DNA of 64,000 nucleotides from Ancylostoma caninum (Eukaryota > Nematoda > Chromadorea > Rhabditida > Ancylostomatidae). Made by a program: the position numbers and the translations under genes. Every line of letters starts with the position of its first letter. Positions within the stretch are counted from its first letter, which is position 1. Shown here piece after piece: positions 51,168-59,320 of the stretch. Location: positions 868,001 to 932,000 of the forward strand of contig JBAJFG010000298.1 in NCBI GenBank assembly GCA_037903475.1, in the 5' to 3' direction. A model generated the notes under the pieces. The model was not told the origin of the DNA, did not search any database, and worked only from the letters and a program-made list of their open reading frames with translations.

Positions 51168-54100
51168 TATACATATACATATATATTATAGTATATATAT
51201 ATATATATATACATATATATACATATACATATATATTATAGTTTGCCCTTATTTTTTAGCGTGAGGAAAGCATTAGGTTGGGCAATAAGTTCGTGCTGTT
51301 TTCTTAACCATTCAGTGTATTTTCCCGAAGCGGACCAGTTGAACCTAAGCTTTTCTAAAAGTTAATTTCCGCAGTACTTCTTCTTCACATCTAGAGCAAG
51401 TCCTCACGAAAAATCGTCTCATAACTCTACGAACTGTGCGTACAGGACAAGTGGCATCCTCCAGCCCAAAATCGACCTCTCTGAAGCAAGCATCCACTTC
51501 TGCGCTGTCTCGTCAACAGTATTGGCTTCCAGTTAGACCCTGTTAACGTCCCCAGCAGCTTGAGCTGCATTTGTTCCACAATTGTAGAGAAACAGTTGGA
51601 GCCGTCGGAGATTTACGTTCTTGTGGAACTGGAGGGTCACATTTCATGCGACAGAAAATGAGAAGTGGCGGAAATTGAGGAAATTGGTTATAATATTCGT
51701 AAAGAGCAAAACAAGAGCTACAAGATGACCTATGACAGGCAGTCGGAATAAGTTCGAATCCTCGTGGAAAACTGAGTTGAAAAAAACCGCACGAACTTAT
51801 TGCCCAACCCAATACAATAACAGCATTCTTTGAAAAGTACTGAACAAGGATATGGCTACAATGTATGTTTACACATACACTTTTCATGTATAGTTATTGT
51901 GATAAGGCGTCTCAAAATAACTGGCAGTTGAGCGTTTGGCGGGACCTAATCGACCCTCTCACTTAAGGCGTGTTTCTAATGCATCGTTCGTTCAGACCCC
52001 TCCTCGCTTCTGCAGCTGCGAAGCTATGGAATCGCGCAAGAAATCTACCTATCTATTCGAGAAGAACGGCAGCTACACAAGTATTAGGTCGGTGCATAAT
52101 TAATGTGGCTTTTTAGCGACTCCTTTTCTCGTTGGAAATTAACTTCTTGAACGGTTTTTCCATGTTGATAATCCTCTCCTTTCACTCAGGAACGGTGTCA
52201 TCGAAAATCGGATCCATATTCATCATTTCATGCTCTACCATTTCGGGAAAGCTTGGAATGGAGCACAGTCATTTCACGATCACAACGAAATTTTGGCTGA
52301 AGAAAAATCAGCAAAACCAAGTCGAAAAATACTTAAGTAGTTTAAGTAGGAAAGCACAATCCTATTGATGAAGAACGAAGAGCTCTACGACCAAATGTGG
52401 ACGACCAGGAACGTTTGCCAACCGTGGAAGAGAGGAGGGTTCGATTGACAGGACTCCTCAGAAATGGAGCCTGCTCGTTCTGCTACAGAGAATCGGTGGA
52501 AATTCGAATATTGTTCCTGTCTGAGAGTTCGTGCGGACCCATGTAGCCAATCCATGCTTTTCTGTATGGTCGAATGATCCACGTTGAAGAGTTCGGACAG
52601 CATTCCCATTGTCAAGCTTTCGTCTTCTATGGCTGTCCGAAGCGTTGGTGCTCGGAATTTGATGGCCAATCTACCAACCTCTTCTTTCTTCATCTGTGAA
52701 GCTCATACCTTACGAATATGAACAGTCATTCAACTTAACCTTGCTGTTTGGTCCATCTTTGAAAGGATTGCTGAGATCGCGGAATGTCCTGCATTCCAAC
52801 TTTTCCCGAAGTGATGAATCATATTATGACGGATACTGATGAGGATTTCGATAGTGCTTTTGGCGAGTGGAAAGAAAGGATTGCTTCCATAGGGAAAAAA
52901 CCATTTGGAGAGCTCCTGTTTTTATTGAGAAAAAAAAAGTCGCGAAGAAAGCCGCATTAATTACGCACCAATCTAATAGAATTCTCAAACTATCAAAATT
53001 TGTGCCGGAGCATATGGCCGGCTGTCAAATCGATAATGTAAACATTCCACTTGAGTGAACTTATTTTGTCTTTCACGATCATGTCGGGAAAGGGTGACAC
53101 AACATTTCCACGATTGTCTAACCTAAAAGGTGATGTAATATGAAGAAAAGGGGGCAAATACCTACCTTACAGGCGGCATCTGCCTTCGGTAGGATGATAT
53201 CGGTGGTCGCGTGTGCGGACCTGCAGAAGGGCCTCTCTCGTTAGCAGGTGGTGGAGTGCGACGATCCTCCACAAGAACTTCCTGGTTAAAAGTTAGGAGT
53301 AAATTCGTTCTAATGCAAAGGAAAATTAACCAACATTGCCGGCTTCATCAATAACAGTAAACGATGTGGACGATGAGTTCGCGGGCCAATTTGTTTCATT
53401 AGATTGGGAAGTCACGGGGATTGTAGAATACTGCACAAGTGGCCTACCATCCTGAAATTTATGCAATGTCATAGTCGCACTACTATAAGATAGATACGAC
53501 GGAAATGATGGAGTGACAATAACTGGAAAGTAGATCTAAGAAAAAACAGAGGATTTCGCTTCTCTGAAGCAGGTCAGGTCCTGAGATGCACGCGCGCATC
53601 AAACACAACCTATTCATGACTAGCAATGCTCAACCGCGTGCTCGATCGGTCGTGCACGTTCTCTCATAACCCAGCCGAAAGAACTTTAAAAAACGGGATT
53701 TTTGAGCGGTTAGATTGAAAAATGAAAAAAAAAATGCGGGAGAATACTGAGCCAGCTAGCAATAGTGCCTTCTCCACTTTAGAGATTAGGAGGACGCTAC
53801 TTTCATTGGATTTAGTGTAGTATAGGGCACACACATAATAACATTAGAAAAAAAAATTAGAAAAGATAGGATGTTTTAAACCACTTATGGCAGACCTTAG
53901 GCAGAACGCGATGAGGTGGTTGCGGCCTTCGTTGTGGAATCTGAACAATCTGACGGAAATCGATGTTTGAAGGGAGACGTCCAGACGTCTGTCCTGTGTG
54001 TAAGGAGGACGGCTGAAAATCATATCATAGCTGATAACAGAACTTATAAAGTTAGTGTAAGTGCAGGGAAAACACAAAGGAAAAATGACTGGCCTGTTGA

Positions 54101-57100
54101 AGTGGGCCACCGTCAATGACAGTAGGACGACGTAACGGAACCGAAGGGCGAACGATAGGATTACTCACTCGTCGAGGGAGAGACTGCTTTGGAGGGAATT
54201 GGGAGCGCTCAAATGGGCGAATCCTGGAAAATTCGAGTTCCTCAGAAAGTTGACCAAACACCTACTAATGATAACTGGGTATTTATAAGACTGAGTATGT
54301 TAAATCAACCACAACAGAAATATGTTGCGCTCTCAAAATTCTCCATGCACAGAAACAAATTTGGAATCAAGGAAGACAGAGACAGAACAATGAAACCATG
54401 CAAACCTTGCGCATGTGCATGCCTCATCTTCTCTGGTACGGCGTAGTTCTGCACGTCTAACAGCCTCAATCACAGCAGGAGAGTGACCTTGCTTGAGAGC
54501 CTCTGCCACCGTTAGCTCAGCAGGGACCTACGAAATAAAGTTATACACTTATTGTCATCTGGTGCATACCCTCAGCTATTTCCCGGAGTTTGAACACCTA
54601 CTTCAGCCTTGAATCTTTTAGCAAGCAGTTCTGCTTCTTCTTTGGAATGAACATCTACGGACAGGCGCTGAAATATTAAGAGATTAGCAAGCATCAGACG
54701 TTTAGAATATCACGCAGAACGACGAACTTTTGCTACACGTCTGTCTGGCACTGATCCCAATAAAAATGGTGCCGTATTAGAGCTGGATGGCAACCCAAAC
54801 AGTGGTTTCGTTGGATCGTTGGATGCTAAACAATCAAAATTCTTATAGAATGATCGTCCCCTGCTTCGATTCCGGATTTCATGAGATACGCTCCCGACTG
54901 CGTTGCGCTGGGCGGGAGCCCAATAGCATACACAGTGGGGGGGGGGGGTGGAGGCAGTACGGGGACTCGTTGGCGCAGATGAGAAGAGGGCTGACGGTGT
55001 GCGATAGGTAGCGGTCGCTGTTTAGGAACGTATCTCGTGCAATCTCGATTCTGACACAATACTTATTAGCACATATAAAACGATGTGAGAATGAAAGAGA
55101 ACAAATTGTTAGTTAACGTTTGCAAAAGAGATAATCACAAGCATACAAAAGTTACTAACTTTTTGGTTTCGCTGGAATGCTTGGTGAAATAGGAGGTACA
55201 CCGGATGCCAGATTAATTGCGGGTGAAGCAAGCGCTCGAGCATCTTTCAGAGGAATTCGATTCCCCCGACTTATATCTCCTGAACGACGATTTGAAGAAA
55301 TGAACGTCGTTAATTCTCATACTAGAAACAGCAACTAAGATGTTTATCACACAGAGGCGGTGTGTGAATATCGGTACACATCGAGTGACAGATACTACAG
55401 GGCACGAACAAGAGTTGACGTTCGTCCAACATTTGATCTGGAAGAAAAATTACACTTCATTAGCACAATGTAAAAGAAAGTTTCAATATGTTGTGCAAAG
55501 AAAATCAATCTGCTCAGAGAGGTCCGTTCTATAGTAGTAAAAAGGAAGTATACTAGGAGAAGAAAATAAACATGTTTCATAAATGAAGAAGGACGCGAAA
55601 TAAGCATTCTCTCTGAACTTGTGAACAAGGAAAAACTGTTCATAGGAGTCGGCAGATTTTTTCCAAAACGCCAAACGAAAAAACAGCAGTTCCGGGACCA
55701 ATATGAGATAGGACTGGATAAACCAGTAAGGTAATGCAATCCGGCAGCTTTCGAGGAAAAAATTTCTTTCCTATTAGTAGTATGCACAGTCTAAATGTCA
55801 TAAAGCAGTAATGAACTAAGCATGCTAAACATAAGAAAGACTAGAACAAAACGGTCACCAGTGCCCGTCATCAAAAAAAAAAAGAAACATCTCATTTGGG
55901 CGGCTTTCAGCGCATCAGATCTCTTACTCGAAAGTATCATGTGAAAGAAACCAGCAAACAAACTCAAAACAACTTTAATTTTACTTTGTTTGATCCCGCC
56001 TGCTCGCTAAAATAAACAAGTATAGTCTCTACCTAATTATTTGACGGATGGTGAACTGCACCATTTGGTTGTGAATTGACTGCTGTGACAAGACCTACTC
56101 GACGCGAGCATTGGACTCGTTACTATCCGCGCGCGTACGCTGCAATGGGATGCCACCACAGGAAACTTGTTTCTGCCCTTTTCCAAGGTAAATATGTGCA
56201 AAACTTCTAACAGTAAAGCATTCCGCAGGAACAAAGAGGAAGAAGGGAAAACAGAAAAGAGAAATAGAAGAGATGAACTAACGAGAAATGCAGTACTTGG
56301 AAAGTGGTACTGCCAACGAGGAACACGGCTTATTTTCTCCAGATTCCGATGTTCGGTGTGTACTTTCTGGAAACACTACATTGTTCATAAATTTCAATAC
56401 ATCATTTCCTTGAAGAAAAACTTAGGAAAGAGTCGTCGCATTCACAAAACCTTCAGATGCTGCGAATTCCAAGTATTTGGAGAATTCAGCGCTGCCACTC
56501 ACGACGCAGTCCAAAATCGCTTGAACAACTGTGTGCACATCTGTTGTATCCGCGCTTCCATTTCTCGAAACCCTACCAAAACTACAGAACTTGGGAGGTG
56601 TTCTGGTCCACTGACCCTAAATATACACAAGTAAAGCTCCAGTGGTAAGAGAAGACATGAAATACACATAAATGAAGAAGATGAGCGACGCACACTGGCA
56701 TATTTTTTGGTAGATTTTATCCTTTTCGAAATTACTCCATAGTCGTCAATACAGCAGCATGCTGCGTTAGTTGCTGCCTGATAACTTCCAAGACTTATCA
56801 CTGGAAAAATGGAGCATAAGATCGCCTAATCTTACCTAGAAGGTATTCATTAGGGTTGCTACTGTATTCCATTGGAAATGTACGTGTAAAAACCCACACT
56901 TCCCATTCTTGCTAAGTAGTTCGTTTGCTTGCCGCCAAGCCCTCTCTGTCGTCATCTCCCCATGCAACTTCAGAAACTCAATCCGTTTTTCTAACAAAGC
57001 TTTTCGCATACGAAGGACATCCTTATCAGTGAAAACGCCTGCGTTCCTTAACAAGAAATAGTCACTTGCTCGAGATTTACCTAATTCCAAAGCAAAATAC

Positions 57101-57659
57101 CTCAGAGGTGCGATGGTGTCATCGTCGGGAGATTCGTCAAAGACAGAACGGATCAAGGGAGACTCCCACCGATGGCTTGGTATGAGCCAAGGATATTCTT
57201 CACTAAAACAATCAAAATTGCACGAGATGAATGGACATATAAATGAAGGTAAATGAAAGAAGGCTGAATTCACCATATAATCCCATCCTGATTCAACAAC
57301 GGAGTATACTTAGGTTTGCCTTGCCCAGAGTCCTGCATTAGGCGACGACCTTCACAACCAAACCTATTCCGTATAGATTCTTGAAACCGTTTGTGCTGTA
57401 AACGATTAAGATAGCCCGACACCATCGCAAACACATATAACAAAATACAACTTACCATTTCACATATTCCACCATTCTCCTTCAGATCAGACTTTTTACG
57501 CACAGCCCTGCACTTAATCAAGGTCCTGCTAGCAACGTAGCTACACTCTTCATAGATGTTGTGATCATAATCTTGTTCAACCAAGCAATGATTCGTGCCA
57601 AATGCCAGCACATAACGATTAGGCGGCTCAGAAGCAGCCCAGTTAATAACATCTCCCAT
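40318..57659 (-). CDS. KANSL2/INO80D-family C3H zinc-module protein, 16 exons
   Basis: KANSL2 is a scaffold subunit of the NSL histone acetyltransferase complex in the nucleus. Predicted exons: 57456-57659, 57274-57395, 56900-57202, 56836-56861, 56668-56800, 55336-55437, 55160-55279, 54728-54825, 54602-54667, 54406-54527, 54169-54223, 53896-54012, 53335-53451, 53166-53281, 41141-41393, 40318-41070. All joins are GT-AG and phase-compatible, giving about 901 residues. Exons 1-2 hold a first module ([25 protein letters not shown]). Exon 3 holds the KANSL2 helix pattern ([20 protein letters not shown]). Exons 5-6 hold a second module ([21 protein letters not shown], then [22 protein letters not shown]). 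The rest is Pro-rich and unlike the roughly 490-residue human protein. One base too many at about 56715-56718 breaks exon 5 and may be a sequence error. An N-terminal exon may be missing. The family call is firm; orthology to KANSL2 rather than INO80D is inferred. Confidence 0.82.
41141..41393 (-). CDS. Exon 15 of the KANSL2-like gene
   Basis: Acceptor tttcaaaatag, entry phase 2, exit phase 0 before gtatgc. It encodes [19 protein letters not shown], then [17 protein letters not shown] and [17 protein letters not shown]. The frame joins cleanly to exon 14 across the 11.8-kb intron and to exon 16 across a 70-base intron. Confidence 0.8.
43379..43912 (+). CDS. Candidate secreted cysteine-rich protein, nested antisense in intron 14
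   Basis: An open frame of 177 codons ends TAA at 43910-43912, and an AATAAA lies 42 bases downstream (43954-43959). The more likely start is the second Met (about 43424), which gives a signal-peptide-like start [16 protein letters not shown] cysteine cluster follows ([31 protein letters not shown]), spaced like nematode secreted Cys-rich domains, then further cysteines (KWCED, TACSP, LGCQK). Part of it could be intronic. No family is recognised. It runs opposite to its host gene. Confidence 0.42.
   Translation: MRAKFLIVQNASTGRMVFLVVVSFEMMFLPITDGIIAARRAKLAEASYCNSMFRITTSSELCKDTRCTTCPQISACDVTTGHCCSGALDPVGFFVFLLARSIEYPQIISGGRKWCEDLIGLTACSPILGCQKSFPPLASSSRQSFRSWSATFAQVRQSEPRLSPPSLQTGVRQIPFT
43954..43959 (+). 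terminator. AATAAA polyadenylation signal
   Basis: Canonical hexamer just after the stop of the 43379-43912 frame, in an AT-rich context following a small hairpin (ccggggtaaaaccccgg). Confidence 0.4.
43960..45081. other. No gene assigned; GC-balanced block at 44080-44480
   Basis: Positions 44080-44480 are open on both strands (105 codons on minus, 67 on plus) and have the mixed composition of an old coding or interspersed repeat sequence. I could not choose a strand. A poly-C run is at about 44928-44938. Confidence 0.35.
45082..45297 (+). CDS. Coding-like frame of about 70 codons, unrecognised
   Basis: The frame starts after a C-rich run and reads [17 protein letters not shown], then [17 protein letters not shown], then [17 protein letters not shown], and stops in TGA. 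The amphipathic helical pattern and codon use look genuinely coding. The upstream boundary is not defined. It may be an exon or a fragment of a retroelement polyprotein. Confidence 0.35.
   Translation, partial: SPLPYRTYATKVVGERLLERFDEIPPRDARELVKELQCYRNTIDVHLHRSRAIREYDSCIHPDLSCLNLKC
45298..45740. other. Spacer, nothing recognised
   Basis: AT-rich sequence before the Tc1-like element. Confidence 0.3.
45741..47345. mobile_element. Tc1-like transposon with IR/DR ends (1605 bp)
   Basis: Both ends begin CAGTGCGTTTCATAAAT and are flanked by TA (45739-45740 and 47346-47347). Each end is an inverted repeat of about 215 bases. Within each, the word gtttcataaatatgtaggca occurs twice in direct orientation: outer at 45747 and inner at 45932 on the left, with the mirrored pair at 47135 and 47320 on the right. 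The spacing is 185 bases in both arms. This is the IR/DR architecture known from Sleeping Beauty-type Tc1 elements. Total length equals a full Tc1-class element, but the interior transposase is decayed. Confidence 0.9.
45956..46145 (-). pseudogene. Tc1-type transposase, C-terminal remnant
   Basis: Within the IR/DR element, the minus-strand frame contains [17 protein letters not shown] followed by ILTNSW. This fits the C-terminal pattern of Tc1 transposases (NLVDSM-x-x-RIFE-x-I, then a Gly/Thr/Tyr end). Upstream on the same strand the frame is broken by several stops and no complete DDE catalytic triad could be traced, so the copy cannot be autonomous. Confidence 0.55.
47346..47386. repeat. 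(AT)n, target of the hAT MITE
   Basis: About 20 AT units. They continue after the MITE as atatatat, so the MITE split an existing microsatellite. Confidence 0.9.
47387..47671 (+). mobile_element. hAT-type MITE, copy 3 (285 bp)
   Basis: Same TIRs and interior as the copy at 27345 and the same orientation. It is longer only because of an expanded C run near its right end. It is flanked on both sides by atatatat, compatible with an 8-bp duplication in the (AT)n tract. Confidence 0.92.
47688..48646 (+). mobile_element. ACCCGGCTTCGCTCGGGT element, copy C
   Basis: The head is ACTAGCTGCCGTACCCGG after (AT)n. About five array units follow with aaccccag, gacatgtc and aaaatcaataaaatcgat words, then the conserved 3' block (ctccgccggccc, gatcggttcaccctccgc) and the terminus gacttttatatatacagat followed again by (AT)n. 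At 959 bp it is the shortest copy, and with (AT)n on both sides it gives the cleanest view of both ends. Confidence 0.88.
48665..48934 (-). mobile_element. hAT-type MITE, copy 4 (270 bp)
   Basis: TIRs CAGTGGCGGACGCAG and CTGCGTCCGCCACTG in the orientation of the copy at 28976. It is inserted in (AT)n with atatatat on both sides. It is nearly identical to the other copies over the AT-rich interior. Confidence 0.92.
48980..49400 (-). repeat. Stem-loop-terminated repeat, copy 2
   Basis: Read on the minus strand, the copy ends gcgagcgaagcgagc, then aagtctggaagtccggc, then gccggacggccagactgg, directly against (AT)n at 48935-48980. The last two phrases pair into a hairpin. Upstream on the minus strand the peptide pattern [12 protein letters not shown] matches the copy at 38.6 kb. 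The 50-bp minisatellite begins immediately beyond 49440, in the same relative orientation. Confidence 0.78.
49441..49795 (-). repeat. 50-bp minisatellite
   Basis: Six units with an exact 50-base period: tcccccacttctgggcg, ccggcgcacccttatc, acagtggtggaccc. Adjacent units differ at one to three sites. Open Pro/His-rich frames here are repeat artefacts. Confidence 0.93.
49796..49980. repeat. Shared leader between two opposed minisatellite arrays
   Basis: A short tgta run and then aattggtcagtgatcg and gattgtgagatca, matching the leader at 16270-16300. It separates the minus-oriented 50-bp array on the left from the plus-oriented array on the right. Confidence 0.55.
49981..50335 (+). repeat. 51-59-bp minisatellite, opposite orientation
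   Basis: Units ggtccaacggtgtgataag, ggtgcgccggcgtcc, aaaagtggga repeat with a 59-base period at 50101-50279 and shorter units to the left. It is the same family as the adjacent array but reverse-complemented, so the two arrays are head to head. Confidence 0.92.
50336..50691. other. Spacer, nothing recognised
   Basis: Decayed array sequence passing into AT-rich DNA. Confidence 0.3.
50692..50872. mobile_element. 181-bp palindromic MITE
   Basis: The ends ATGACGCTGCCAACTAAT and ATTAGTTGGCAGCGTCAT are perfect inverted repeats. Complementarity extends inward for about 55 bases with few mismatches (aaatgcaa, gaatggc, ccgaacgg type blocks). Flanking TATA on both sides suggests a TA target. Confidence 0.8.
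51040..51118 (+). repeat. Stem-loop terminus, copy 3
   Basis: gcgagcgaagcgagc, then aagtctggaagtccgg, cgtca, gccggacggccagactgg, then (AT)n. It is in plus orientation, downstream of the plus-oriented minisatellite at 49981-50335, which mirrors copy 2. The palindromic MITE lies between array and terminus. Confidence 0.8.
51119..51243. repeat. (AT)n complex with a 48-base tandem duplication
   Basis: A TA-rich tract in which an atatatacatatatatacat / acatatatattatag block occurs twice. Confidence 0.85.
51273..51812 (-). mobile_element. Mariner-type element, internally deleted (540 bp)
   Basis: The ends TTAGGTTGGGCAATAAG and CTTATTGCCCAACCCAA are inverted repeats of about 24 bases of the mariner type. 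TA follows on the right, and a decayed CA stands where TA is expected on the left. On the minus strand the interior keeps the mariner phrase [14 protein letters not shown] (compare F-RSGDFDLED-PRSGRP), preceded in another frame by TAQKW. The catalytic region is absent. Confidence 0.8.
51813..52083. other. Spacer between two mariner-type elements
   Basis: No feature recognised. Confidence 0.3.
52084..52700. mobile_element. Mariner remnant, Hsmar1/bandit-like end
   Basis: The left end TTAGGTCGGTGCATAATT follows a TA (52082-52083) and resembles termini of the Hsmar1-related mariners, a group that includes the hookworm element bandit. On the plus strand 52210-52295 reads [16 protein letters not shown], like the first helix-turn-helix. 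On the minus strand 52385-52693 reads [17 protein letters not shown] then [10 protein letters not shown], like the second. The opposite strands imply an internal inversion. No right terminus was found. Confidence 0.7.
52701..53165. other. End of intron 14, nothing recognised
   Basis: AT-rich. A 63-codon frame (52867-53058) has no support. Confidence 0.3.
53166..55279 (-). CDS. Exons 7-14: linker and proline/arginine-rich region
   Basis: Eight short exons are joined by consensus nematode sites (for example ttttccag at 54224, gtgagt at 54168, aaatttcag at 53452). Readable content: [116 protein letters not shown]. Skipping the poly-proline frame at 54890-55057 is required to keep phase: exon 7 leaves phase 1 and exon 8 enters phase 1. 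Exon 11 could alternatively read past its gtgagt donor. Confidence 0.75.
55336..56800 (-). CDS. Exons 5-6: second C3H module, with an apparent 1-base frameshift
   Basis: Exon 5 (56668-56800) starts after ttttccag and encodes [13 protein letters not shown]. Then [14 protein letters not shown] continues in the next frame, one base out, at the TTTT run 56715-56718. Exon 6 (55336-55437) starts after ttttcttccag and encodes [17 protein letters not shown] and PPLCDKHL. The combined order C..DD..., LP....C..H, then QxLF..C...C......C..H is the order in KANSL2. The second expected cysteine is Ser in this reading. Confidence 0.7.
56836..57202 (-). CDS. Exons 3-4: KANSL2 central helix, split by a 38-base intron
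   Basis: Exon 3 (56900-57202) follows a gttttag acceptor. It contains acidic DESPDDD and the helical stretch [19 protein letters not shown]. Read straight through, the frame would end in TAG at 56836-56838. Removing a 38-base gtgtgg...atacag segment (56862-56899) instead gives [13 protein letters not shown] and a clean gtaag donor after 56836, so I prefer the mini-intron. It would be at the lower limit for nematodes. Confidence 0.7.
57274..57659 (-). CDS. Exons 1-2 of the KANSL2-like gene: first C3H module
   Basis: The ATG at 57657-57659 opens [13 protein letters not shown]; an in-frame TGA lies just upstream. Exon 1 ends ...GICEM at 57456 before gtaagttg. A 60-base intron ends tttacag, and exon 2 starts HKRFQESIR at 57395. 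The join completes a Cys-x-Cys-x-Cys-x-His module: C of EECSY, C of IKCRA, C of GICEM and H of HKRF. Human KANSL2 has an additional Cys/His set before this point. Either the nematode protein lacks it, or an upstream exon has not been found. Confidence 0.8.
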
Positions 57660-58729
57660 ATCTCAGAATAACGAATATAAATCCTGAAGCGATCATCTTA
57701 TATGTAGTGACGATAAGGTGACCAGAGCAGTAAAGAATGATATGATTGTAATGTGAGAATGTTTCCGCTAAAATGGGCGACTAGGCAAAAGCAGAAAAGT
57801 AGGAGAAACAGAGCTGCAAAAGTGTGGTGCGAAAAGATTTGAAGATGCTACAACCGCAAAAATGGTTTTCTAAGGACAACAAATTTATTAAATGAAATGG
57901 CCAGATATTGAGGAGGACGGTATGATGGACATGGACCCAGGGAAAAGAAGTGAAGAAGTGTAACGAATAGGAACTAAGGACTTGTTGACAATGCGGAAAC
58001 GGCAACGATTGGAAATAAAATCAGCTCCCTGGTTGCACCTCCATGACAACTCACAACGCATGGTGAAACTTCAGGAGTTATTTATGATTCCTCGACTACT
58101 CACTATATATAGAGCAGCAATATCCTAACGAACTTGTGAAGTTTCAAAGGAACTTGCCCAACCAATCAGGCCTACTTCATTTTTCAACTTCAGGAAAACA
58201 AAAGTGTGGTGCGGGGAGATTCGAAGATGTTACAACCGCAAAAATGGTCATTTTGAAAAGAGCTTTCAGACCTACCTATGCAGGGAAATAACTGCCCAGG
58301 TGCTTCAGAAAACTAATAAAATAACGAAAATTCAAAAACGCTTTAGAAGATCATAAACTTAGGCGTCGGATATTATGTTTCCTGTGAAGCCTACGTATGC
58401 TGCACATCGCTTACGTCATTTTTCACCTTGTAGTTGGAAGCAATGCAAAAAGGTGAAGGCACGCTTGGCGACGGCGATGTTGTCGCGAGTTGTTGGCATG
58501 ATGCTAGCGACGCGATCTACCGTTCGATGACCGTCCTTCACGACAAATTGCACAGTTTTATTGGGTCTTCACTTCTATCTAGCCATTGATAATCAGGGTG
58601 TCGCGATCACCGAGCATGGCATGGGAGCGATGTGTCCGCGGTGCCATCGCATGGGATATCTGCCACATTTTCACGAAAGGCGCGGTACAGCCAAGAATGG
58701 AGTGAGCGAAAACGGTGGATTTTGGTACT
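57660..58729. other. Region upstream of the KANSL2-like gene
   Basis: It should hold the promoter and possibly a missing first exon, but no element could be recognised. A short phrase (aaagtgtggtgcg, gattcgaagatg, tacaaccgcaaaaatgg) occurs twice, at about 57817-57865 and 58200-58250. Confidence 0.35.
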
Positions 58730-59320
58730 ATTGTACTTCAGCGGCCCCACTATCGACCCGAAACTCAAAATCATGGATTCCTCTGAAAACTTGCACACAG
58801 GGGTAATTCGAGGTGCTGATCACAAATATCACATTGATTTCGCATGACAATATCGACTTTATTGATTTTATCGTTTTTTTCCAAGTTCTACCCATATCTC
58901 AAATCTCTCTAAAAAAAAGTGCACTTAGAGGTTTTTGAAGTTGCTGATCACGAATATAGTAGCTGTTTTGCATCACATTCTCGATTTCATTGATTTTCTC
59001 CAGATTTTTATCTGTAGGGCGGTGTAGTTGCCGGTTCTACTAAAGTTTTCTCCACAAAGCCGACCTTTTCTTGCGAAATCTTCATCATATTTTCAACCCG
59101 CACCTTCAGAAACCCCAGTAGGCAAATTTTCAGAGAGATCCGAGAGGAGGTCCATACCTGAGGAAAAATCGATAAAATCAATAAAATCGATAATATCATG
59201 GGAAGTGAGTATGATATTCGTGATCATCACATCGAATTACCCCTGTATGCAAGTTTTCAGAGAAATCCATGATTTTGAGTTTGGGGTCGATAGTGGGGCC
59301 GCTGAAGTACAATAGTACCC
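58730..59320. repeat. Palindromic, divergent copy of the 117-bp family
   Basis: The left part (58730-58870: gtacttcagcggcccc, ctatcgaccc, actcaaaatcatgga, ttattgattttatcg) is the reverse complement of 59165-59320. Between them are single degenerate units recognisable by aaccccagtaggca, gatcacgaatat and aaaatcaataaaatcgat. This links the palindrome to the arrays at 34.7-36.9 and 47.7-48.5 kb. Confidence 0.65.

Larger units (their letters stand above)
41394..53165 (-). other. Intron 14 of the KANSL2-like gene (11.8 kb)
   Basis: It is bounded by gtaggt at the donor (after 53166 on the minus strand) and ag at 41394. All other introns but one in the model are under 0.5 kb. It contains a candidate antisense gene, a Tc1-like IR/DR element, two hAT MITEs, an ACCCGG element, two minisatellite arrays, two stem-loop repeats, a palindromic MITE and two mariner-type elements. 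The stretch 41394-43378 holds no recognised feature. Confidence 0.75.

Noticed and set aside
54826..55057. Poly-proline exon ([13 protein letters not shown]) of the KANSL2-like gene
   Set aside because: Its entry phase does not match exon 7 (phase 1) and its exit does not match exon 8. Skipping it gives continuous phase. Alternative splicing or an indel in the 11-base C run remains possible.
56499..56640. VDQNTSQVL frame as the continuation of the second zinc module
   Set aside because: It looked similar to the KANSL2 segment after the His, but it runs into a stop. The exon at 55336-55437 gives a much better and complete match in phase.
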